Positions 58,213-64,000 of a stretch of DNA of 64,000 nt are shown here, in pieces. Below the pieces are notes generated by a model, which saw only the letters and a list, made by a program, of their open reading frames with translations, ran no database searches and was not told where the DNA came from. How positions within the stretch are numbered: the stretch's first letter is position 1; the number at the start of each line of letters is the position of its first letter. The position numbers and the translations under genes are program-made. Origin of the DNA: Centipeda infelix ATCC 43532 (GTDB lineage: Bacteria; Bacillota; Negativicutes; Selenomonadales; Selenomonadaceae); the NCBI RefSeq assembly GCF_000234095.1, contig NZ_JH376800.1:239274-303273 (forward strand). Direction: 5' to 3'.

Positions 58213-59676
58213 GTGGAGAACTTTGACAAGCGGGCAGTCGACGCGCGGCTTGCGGAGGGATTCCCCTTCACGCACCGCTGGCACAACCGCTTTCATCTCG
58301 AAATGCCGTTCGGCCTCATCAACGATCCGAACGGGATGACCTACCATAACGGCGCATACCACATCTTCTACCAGTGGAATCCGTTCGGCTGTGCGCACAA
58401 GAATAAATCATGGGCGCACACGAAGACACGGGATTTCTGCACCTACAGCATCCCGCAGCTCGCGCTCTGGCCGACGGACGAGCACGACAAGGACGGCTGC
58501 TACTCGGGCTGCGGCACGGAGGAGGACGGGCATCTGCGCATCCTCTATACTTGCAATGCAAAGGATGAACAGGGCAACCGCAGCTCTGTGCAGCGGTTCG
58601 GCACGTTTACCAAGGCTGCGGGCGCGGTCAAAAAAGAGGAGATCATCATCGACGGCCCGCCTGCAGGCTTTACGGCGCATTTCCGCGACCCCTATCTCTT
58701 TGAGCGGGGCGGCGTGCGCCACCTCATCATCGGCGCACAGACACAGGACGAGCGCGGCTGCGTGCTCGTCTACCGTGAGGCACCGATCCGTTGGGAGTGT
58801 CTGGGCGAACTCCGCACGCAGCTGAAGGACTTCGGCTATATGTGGGAGTGTCCCAATCTCCTCTCGTTCGGCGACTGCGATGTGCTCGTCTTCTGTCCGC
58901 AGGGCGTGGAGGCGCGCGCTTACGACCGCCAGAACGTCTATCAGGCGGGCTACATCGCAGGACACGCCTCGATGGATGCGATGGAGATGCTGATGCACGG
59001 GCGGTTTAAGGAGCTCGATCACGGCTTTGACTTCTATGCGCCGCAGATCGTCACGCACGAGGGGCGGCACATCCTCATCGGCTGGATGGGGATGCCCGAC
59101 CGCGAGCAGGACTACCCGACACGGGAGGAGGGCTGGATGCATAGCCTGACGCTCCCGCGCGTGCTGACACTGCGGCAGGGGCATATCTTCTCAGAGCCGG
59201 CGCGTGAGCTGAAGGCACTGCGCCACCGTGAGACCGAGCGCACGATGGAGGCGGAGGGGGAGAGCGAGTTCTCTGCGACCCTCTACGATCTCACAGAGTT
59301 CATCCTCGATCTCACGATGGGGGAGGCGCATACGGTCTCCGTCGAACTCGTCTTCGGACTTGAAAAGCTCGTCTTCCGCTACAATCGTCTGGAGCAGGTC
59401 ATGACCATCGACCGCACGGGCATGAAGCTCGGCGGGCGCGGCAAACGCGTCTTCAAGCTGTATGCCGAGGATACGCTCTCCATGCGGGTGTATGTTGACC
59501 ACGGTGCCGTCGAGGCGTTCTTTCAGCACGGCGAGGAGGCTGCGGCCATCGCCATCTTCCCCGAGAAGAACATTCAGCCGACGCTGCGCGTCTTCTCCGA
59601 CGTGGACATGAAGCAACTGTCGGGCGTGCTCTGGGAGCTTGAGCCGTTTCACTACGAGGCAGTGGGCACGATATGA
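58213..59676 (+). CDS. scrB: sucrose-6-phosphate hydrolase (GH32)
   Basis: Hydrolyses sucrose 6-phosphate, imported by the preceding PTS, to glucose 6-phosphate and fructose. The 487-residue product has nucleophile D38 in GLINDPNGMTYHNGAYHIFY, transition-state D159 in FRDPYLF and acid/base E212 in WECPNLL. A C-terminal beta-sandwich domain includes YVDHGAVEAFF. There is no signal peptide. The GTG at 58213 is chosen because GAGGAG is 9 nt upstream; a GTG at 58204 overlaps that site and the PTS stop. It overlaps the next transporter gene by 4 nt. Confidence 0.93.
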   Translation: MENFDKRAVDARLAEGFPFTHRWHNRFHLEMPFGLINDPNGMTYHNGAYHIFYQWNPFGCAHKNKSWAHTKTRDFCTYSIPQLALWPTDEHDKDGCYSGCGTEEDGHLRILYTCNAKDEQGNRSSVQRFGTFTKAAGAVKKEEIIIDGPPAGFTAHFRDPYLFERGGVRHLIIGAQTQDERGCVLVYREAPIRWECLGELRTQLKDFGYMWECPNLLSFGDCDVLVFCPQGVEARAYDRQNVYQAGYIAGHASMDAMEMLMHGRFKELDHGFDFYAPQIVTHEGRHILIGWMGMPDREQDYPTREEGWMHSLTLPRVLTLRQGHIFSEPARELKALRHRETERTMEAEGESEFSATLYDLTEFILDLTMGEAHTVSVELVFGLEKLVFRYNRLEQVMTIDRTGMKLGGRGKRVFKLYAEDTLSMRVYVDHGAVEAFFQHGEEAAAIAIFPEKNIQPTLRVFSDVDMKQLSGVLWELEPFHYEAVGTI

Positions 59677-60620
59677 GCGTCATCATCTTACGGCGGTTTG
59701 TCAGTATGCTGGTCGTGCTGCTCACCATGACCGGCGGGACATTCGTGCTCATGCAGCTCTCGCCCGTCGACCCTGTCGCGCTTCACTTTGTCATGATGGG
59801 CGTTCCCGCCGACCCGCAGCTTGTCGCGGAGTTTCGCGCGGAGCTGGGACTGGATCAGCCGCTGATCATTCAATATGCGCACTGGCTGTGCGGGATACTG
59901 TCCGGCGATCTCGGCTACTCCATCGCCTATGGTGTTCCCGTTGCGGACTTGGTGCGTGAGGCACTGCCGCGGACGCTTGCGCTTGCGGGACTCTCTGTTC
60001 TGTTTGCCGCAGTGGCTGCAATTCCGCTCGGTCTGCTTGCCTTTTATCGGCATGGAACATGGATCGATCATGCCGCGCGCATCCTGTCATTTCTAGGAAT
60101 CTCTCTGCCGACCTTCTGGGTCGGCCTTTTGCTGATTTTGCTGTTCTCCGTTCATCTGCGTCTCGTCCCTGTGACGGCGACGGATGGCCTGCGCGGGATG
60201 ATCCTGCCGGCTGCGGCTCTCGCCATCTGGATTGCGGGGCTCTATATTCGTCGCCTTCGCAATGCTCTGCTCGAGGAGCATGGGAAAAACTATGTGATTG
60301 GGGCGCATGCGCTCGGACTGCCGGCTCATGTTGTCCTATGGCGTTATATCATGCCGAATGCCCTGACGGGGCTTGTCCCGATGCTCGGGCTTACGCTCGG
60401 GAATATTCTCGGCGGCTCTGCCGTCATTGAGACGATTTTTGGATGGCGCGGCATGGGGCAGCTGATGACGACGGCAATCCTCGCGCAGGACTATCAGCTG
60501 ATGCAGGCGTATATCCTGTGGGGGACGGGGGTTTTTGTGGTGATGAATTTCATCGCCGATCTCATCTGTCTCCGTTTGGATCCGCGCCGCATGCAGGAAG
60601 GGGGGGCGCGTCAGCTATGA
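59673..60620 (+). CDS. nickel/dipeptide-type ABC transporter permease 1 (NikB/DppB family)
   Basis: The 315-residue product has an N-terminal region SVIILRRFVSMLVVLLTMTG, typical of DppB/NikB, followed by about six helices. The EAA coupling loop is GAHALGLPAHVVLWRYIMPN and the late segment VIETIFGWRGMGQLMTTAIL. Start ATG at 59673 overlaps the sucrose hydrolase stop as ATGA, so the transporter is translationally coupled to the sucrose operon. It forms a heterodimer with the next permease. Confidence 0.93.
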   Translation: MSVIILRRFVSMLVVLLTMTGGTFVLMQLSPVDPVALHFVMMGVPADPQLVAEFRAELGLDQPLIIQYAHWLCGILSGDLGYSIAYGVPVADLVREALPRTLALAGLSVLFAAVAAIPLGLLAFYRHGTWIDHAARILSFLGISLPTFWVGLLLILLFSVHLRLVPVTATDGLRGMILPAAALAIWIAGLYIRRLRNALLEEHGKNYVIGAHALGLPAHVVLWRYIMPNALTGLVPMLGLTLGNILGGSAVIETIFGWRGMGQLMTTAILAQDYQLMQAYILWGTGVFVVMNFIADLICLRLDPRRMQEGGARQL

Positions 60621-61444
60621 GTTATCTGTGGGGCAGACTGCTGCGCCGTCGGGATTTCTGCATCATCGGCATGCTGCTCATCGTGTGGGCACTGCTCGCA
60701 GTGCTTGCGCCCTATATCGCTCCCTACGATCCCTATGAACAGGATCTGACGATGCGTCTGACGGGCAACACGGCGGTGCATTTCTTCGGAACGGATCAGC
60801 TCGGGCGCGACATTCTTTCACGCATCTTGTACGGCGGGCAGATCAGCCTGTCGGTCACGCTACTCATTGTCGCAATCACAGCATTTTTTGGCATCGCTGT
60901 CGGGATGGTCGCAGGATTCCTGCGGGGGACGGCGGATCGCGTCATGACGGCACTGCTGGACTTCTTTCTGGGAATGCCGTCGCTCGTCGTCTCCATCGCT
61001 CTGATCGGCGTGCTCGGACCGAGCATTCCGCATCTCATTCTCGCACTCTCGTTCACGCATTGGGCGGAGTATGCCCGCGTTGCACGCACACTCGTGCAGT
61101 CCGAGCGGGAGAAACCCTATGCACGGTATGCGGTGTTCAGTGGAGCAGGGCTTTGGGGCGCACTGTCCTCCTACCTCCTGCCGAATGTTCTGCCGCGCCT
61201 TTTGGTGCTCATTTTTCAAAATATCGGAGAGATTCTGCTCACGGTTGCGGGACTTTCTCTCATTGGCATCGGCGTGCCTCTGCCCTATCCGGAGTGGGGA
61301 ACGATGCTCATGGGCGCGCGCGACTATTTGCAGACCGCCCCGCAGCTCATGATTTACCCCGGGGCGGCGATCTTTGTGACGATCTTTCTGTTCAACTATA
61401 TGGGGGATATACTGCGCGACGTAATGGATCCGTCCGGGGGGTGA
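60617..61444 (+). CDS. nickel/dipeptide-type ABC transporter permease 2 (NikC/DppC family)
   Basis: The 275-residue product has the family-typical cytoplasmic start, first helix (IIGMLLIVWALLAVLAPYIA) and AVHFFGTDQLGRDILSRILY. The coupling loop is YARYAVFSGAGLWGALSSYL, and LIGIGVPLPYPEWGTMLMGA with RDYLQTAPQLMIYPG near the end matches NikC/DppC. It overlaps the first permease by 4 nt (ATGA). Confidence 0.93.
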   Translation: MSYLWGRLLRRRDFCIIGMLLIVWALLAVLAPYIAPYDPYEQDLTMRLTGNTAVHFFGTDQLGRDILSRILYGGQISLSVTLLIVAITAFFGIAVGMVAGFLRGTADRVMTALLDFFLGMPSLVVSIALIGVLGPSIPHLILALSFTHWAEYARVARTLVQSEREKPYARYAVFSGAGLWGALSSYLLPNVLPRLLVLIFQNIGEILLTVAGLSLIGIGVPLPYPEWGTMLMGARDYLQTAPQLMIYPGAAIFVTIFLFNYMGDILRDVMDPSGG

Positions 61445-61503
61445 TGTGTATGACAGGGAATCGTGTCTTAGTGTAGTTTTTGGGAGAAAGAAGGAGAAAA
61501 TCT

Positions 61504-63021
61504 ATGAAAAAATTGTATGTGCTCATGACTCTGATGCTCCTGATGATGGGGCTTCTCGCGGGCTGCGGCTCGGAGAAACAGGAGGCTGCGGGCAAGCATC
61601 TGAATGCTGCCCTGTATTGGTTCGGCGAGTCCGTCGATCCGGCGCATGAGTGGGACGGCTGGACGGTGACGCGCATCGGCGCAGGTGAGACGCTTGTCAC
61701 AGTTTCGGACAAGATGGAGTTCACACCGCAGCTTGCCGACAAGTGGGAGGCGGTCAATCCGACGACGTGGCGTTTCCACATCCGTGAGAATGTGAAGTTC
61801 CAGGATGGTGAGGCGATGACGCCGGAGCTCGTCAAGGCATCGCTCGAGCGTACACTGAAGGAGAGTCCGCGCTCGCAGAAGTCCTCGAAGATCAAGGAGA
61901 TCAAGGTGGACGGACAGAACCTCCTCATTGAGACGACGGAGCCGTACGGCGCGCTCGTTGCGGCACTGACGGAGCCGGCCTTTGTTATCATCAACACGAA
62001 GGCGGATCTCTCGAAAGCGGATTCCGCACCTGTGCTGACGGGGCCCTATCAGATTGTCGGCTTCAAGAAGAACGAGGAGATTCAGCTCAAGAAGAATGAG
62101 CACTATTGGGACGGCACACCAGGGCTTGACACGCTCACGGTCAAGAACATCGAGGATGACAACAAGCGTGCGATGGCACTGCAGGCGGGCGATGTGGATT
62201 ACATCCAGCGGTGCAACAGTGCGAGCCGCAGTCTCTTTGAGAATGACAAATACAAGATCCATGAGATCACGGGTGTGCGTGTCTATATGTTCCGCATGAA
62301 TCTCGAGCGCGTGCTTGCGGATGCGCATCTGCGCCGTGCACTCAGCTATGCGGTTAATTACGATGATCTGGTGAAGATCGAGGGGAACGGCACAGCTGTC
62401 GCGGGGGCGGTATTCCCGCCGCACCTCGGACCCTCGTATCAGGAATCGCTGCGTCAGCATACGGATCTCGCAAAGGCTGCGGAGGAGCTTGCCGCCGCAG
62501 GTTATACCGCGAAGAATGCAGATGGCTATGTGACGAAGGACGGCAAGGAACTCGAGCTGACGATCAATGCGTGGGGCAGCAAGTCCGAGATCTACGAGGC
62601 TCTGCAGAACCAGCTCAAGCAGGCGGGCATCAAGGCGACGATCCGCCGCATCCAGAACTCCGAGGAGGCAAAGACGAAGCGTGACTTCGACCTGACGGAG
62701 AGCAACTGGATCACGCTCGGCACAAATGATCCGTTCTGGTATCTGGATCAGACGCTCCGCTCGACCAGTGAGGAGAACGTCGGCCACTACAGCAACCCCG
62801 AGGTTGACAGCCTCCTGAAGCGAATGGGCGACTCTGCGGATGCCAAGGAACGCCTTGCACTCGCCGGTCAGATTGAGAACCTCGTGCTGCAGGATACGCC
62901 GAGCCTCTTCCTGTTCAGCGTGGCGAACCAAGTTGTCGCGACGAGCAAGGTGTCGGGCGTCTATATGCACCCGATCGACTACTACCTCATCACGAAGGAT
63001 CTGACGATTGGCGGGAAGTAA
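61504..63021 (+). CDS. nickel/peptide-type ABC transporter substrate-binding lipoprotein (family 5)
   Basis: The 505-residue product has a lipoprotein signal (LMTLMLLMMGLLAGC, lipobox Cys21). It has the SBP_bac_5 fold: ALYWFGESVDPAHEWDGWTV, LADKWEAVNPTTWRFHIREN, VKFQDGEAMTPELVKASLER, and the late HYSNPEVDSLLKRMGDSADA. It resembles NikA/CntA binders of nickel or metal-metallophore complexes more than oligopeptide binders, but the ligand is inferred. The ATG at 61504 follows AGAAGGAG. Its gap to the permease gene is 59 nt. Confidence 0.9.
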   Translation: MKKLYVLMTLMLLMMGLLAGCGSEKQEAAGKHLNAALYWFGESVDPAHEWDGWTVTRIGAGETLVTVSDKMEFTPQLADKWEAVNPTTWRFHIRENVKFQDGEAMTPELVKASLERTLKESPRSQKSSKIKEIKVDGQNLLIETTEPYGALVAALTEPAFVIINTKADLSKADSAPVLTGPYQIVGFKKNEEIQLKKNEHYWDGTPGLDTLTVKNIEDDNKRAMALQAGDVDYIQRCNSASRSLFENDKYKIHEITGVRVYMFRMNLERVLADAHLRRALSYAVNYDDLVKIEGNGTAVAGAVFPPHLGPSYQESLRQHTDLAKAAEELAAAGYTAKNADGYVTKDGKELELTINAWGSKSEIYEALQNQLKQAGIKATIRRIQNSEEAKTKRDFDLTESNWITLGTNDPFWYLDQTLRSTSEENVGHYSNPEVDSLLKRMGDSADAKERLALAGQIENLVLQDTPSLFLFSVANQVVATSKVSGVYMHPIDYYLITKDLTIGGK

Positions 63022-63802
63022 GGCGGACGGATCAGTCTCCCTGCTCTCGATTGCGCGCCTGACACTGCGCATTCATGCACATTGTGTGCTGCGTGATGTG
63101 ACGATGGCGGTCAGGCGCGGTGAGATTGCAGCTGTCGTCGGTGAGAGCGGCTGCGGGAAATCAACCCTCCTGCGCGCCGTCATCGGCGTTCTGCCGGACG
63201 GCGGCATCATCGACGGCGGCGCGATCTCCTTTTGCGGGACGGAGCTGCTCGATGCTGCCGCGTACGTGCGCAGCGACTTGATGGGGCGGGACATCGCCGT
63301 TCTTTTCCAAGATCCCGGTGCCTATCTGAATCCCATACGCCGCATCGGTGCACAGTTCTCCGACTATCTGAAGGCGCACGGTGCAGGACGCGATTGGCGG
63401 GAGACCGCGATTGCCGCTCTGCGCCGTGAGAGTCTGGAGGATCCCGAAAAGATCATGGAGGCGTATCCGTTCCAGCTCAGCGGCGGTATGCGTCAGCGCG
63501 CTGCCACGGCAATGACGCTCTCGCTCGCGCCGAAACTCCTCTTGGTCGATGAGCCGACAAGCGCACTCGATGTCATTGCGAGCCGCAGTCTGCTTGATCG
63601 GCTCAAGCGTATGGCGGGGGAGCAGCGCTGCTCCATCGTCTTTGTGACACATAATATGGACGCAGCAGCCTATGTAGCGGATACGATCTACATCATGCAG
63701 AGCGGCAGATTTGTTGAACATGGCAGGGCAGAGGATGTCCTGCACCGGCCGTCGCATCCCTATACGAGGGTCTTGCTGGATGCTGTTCCGTATTTGACGT
63801 GA
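63008..63802 (+). CDS. nickel/dipeptide-type ABC transporter ATP-binding protein 1 (NikD/DppD family)
   Basis: The 264-residue ATPase has Walker A VVGESGCGKSTLLRAV, Q-loop FQDPGAYLNPIRRIG, signature FQLSGGMRQRAATAMTLSL, Walker [16 protein letters not shown] and H-loop FVTHNMDAAAYVAD. It ends RPSHPYTRVLLDAVP, the NikD/DppD hallmark. The start is TTG at 63008, inside the last codons of the binding-protein gene, with AAGGAT 7 nt upstream. The start is less certain than the rest. Confidence 0.9.
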   Translation: MAGSKADGSVSLLSIARLTLRIHAHCVLRDVTMAVRRGEIAAVVGESGCGKSTLLRAVIGVLPDGGIIDGGAISFCGTELLDAAAYVRSDLMGRDIAVLFQDPGAYLNPIRRIGAQFSDYLKAHGAGRDWRETAIAALRRESLEDPEKIMEAYPFQLSGGMRQRAATAMTLSLAPKLLLVDEPTSALDVIASRSLLDRLKRMAGEQRCSIVFVTHNMDAAAYVADTIYIMQSGRFVEHGRAEDVLHRPSHPYTRVLLDAVPYLT

Positions 63803-63816
63803 GGATCGGGGTGCGT

Positions 63817-64000
63817 ATGAAAGAAAATGTTCTTCGCGTTCAGGATCTAAAGAAAACCTATCGTGAGGGAACGCGCCTCGTCGAGGCGGTCAGGGGGGTG
63901 TCCTTTGACCTGTATGCGGGAGAGATCACCGGAATCGTCGGTGCAAGCGGCTGTGGGAAGTCGACGCTCCTGCAGATGATTGCGGGACTTGAAACGCCGT
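63817..64000 (+). CDS. nickel/dipeptide-type ABC transporter ATP-binding protein 2, truncated by window end
   Basis: The 61 codons present start MKENVLRVQDLKKTYREGTR and include Walker A VGASGCGKSTLLQM. This is the N-terminus of a NikE/DppF ATPase, which completes the five-gene transporter. ATG at 63817, 14 nt after the preceding stop. The frame is open at 64000, so the rest lies outside the window. Confidence 0.88.
   Translation, partial: MKENVLRVQDLKKTYREGTRLVEAVRGVSFDLYAGEITGIVGASGCGKSTLLQMIAGLETP

Noticed and set aside
61468-63072. 534-codon minus-strand open frame opposite the family 5 binding protein
   Set aside because: The plus-strand gene has a lipobox, fold motifs and operon context; the antisense frame has shadow-type composition.
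1-64000. tRNA, rRNA, CRISPR array, complete IS element or prophage
   Set aside because: Looked for cloverleaf-like sequences, direct-repeat arrays and transposase or phage structural motifs and saw none; only repeat ends and gene remnants are present.

Overview
The window looks like chromosomal DNA of a diderm Firmicute of the class Negativicutes, most likely Selenomonas or a close relative. This is inferred from gene content and style and was not tested by alignment. The genes are Firmicutes-like: a GlgC plus GlgD pair, an ecfT-truA junction, LytS/YesN-type signalling and DUF4127. They sit beside outer-membrane machinery (a TolC-like channel with MacA/MacB). The DNA is fairly GC-rich, strong Shine-Dalgarno sequences are the rule, and TTG and GTG starts are common (rpsT, glgP, truA, the HD-GYP gene, a YesN-type regulator). 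No rRNA, tRNA, CRISPR array, complete insertion sequence or prophage was seen.

Layout. 1-1.9 kb: rpsT, a shrunken P1B-ATPase-like gene and a divergent TetR regulator with repeated operator-like sites. 1.9-14.8 kb: a glycogen operon glgC-glgD-glgP-glgB-glgA followed by a fused alpha-amylase/4-alpha-glucanotransferase. It covers ADP-glucose supply, chain elongation, branching, phosphorolysis and debranching or disproportionation. 14.9-18.5 kb: DUF2225, an unknown protein, a DUF4127 protein and a flavodoxin. 18.8-25.2 kb: an iron-type ABC uptake system with its own sensor kinase and AraC-type response regulator. 25.2-29.7 kb: a restriction-methyltransferase remnant, two small genes, palindromic repeats, and an ATP-grasp/esterase pair. 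29.9-33.7 kb: ftsE-ftsX-envC-ctpA, for cell division and peptidoglycan remodelling. 33.8-38.3 kb: tolC-macA-macB-type efflux.

38.4-44.5 kb is a mosaic: cupin, ElyC-like and MATE genes, two L-ribulose-5-phosphate epimerases, a zeta-type antitoxin with a decayed toxin, and small exported or unknown proteins. 44.6-46.9 kb: a polar amino acid ABC transporter. 47.1-49.4 kb: convergent HD-GYP and EAL-HDOD genes. 49.6-54.7 kb: ecfT-truA followed by pilB-pilT-pilC-type motor genes without pilins. 54.7-55.7 kb: an exported flavodoxin-like lipoprotein and frameshifted membrane-protein debris. 55.8-64 kb: an orphan glucitol-type PTS IIA gene, a sucrose PTS with sucrose-6-phosphate hydrolase, and, overlapping by four bases, a nickel/peptide-type ABC transporter that runs off the window.

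The most unusual features are three. First, GlgB carries a histone-H1-like Lys/Ala tail behind a run of ten A, where slippage in either direction gives an immediate stop and so a tail-less enzyme. Second, a small repeat family has a terminal TAA or TAG that serves as the stop codon of the upstream gene in three of three clear copies. Third, there are several gene remnants: the P1B ATPase, a type IIL-like methyltransferase, a zeta toxin and a small membrane protein.
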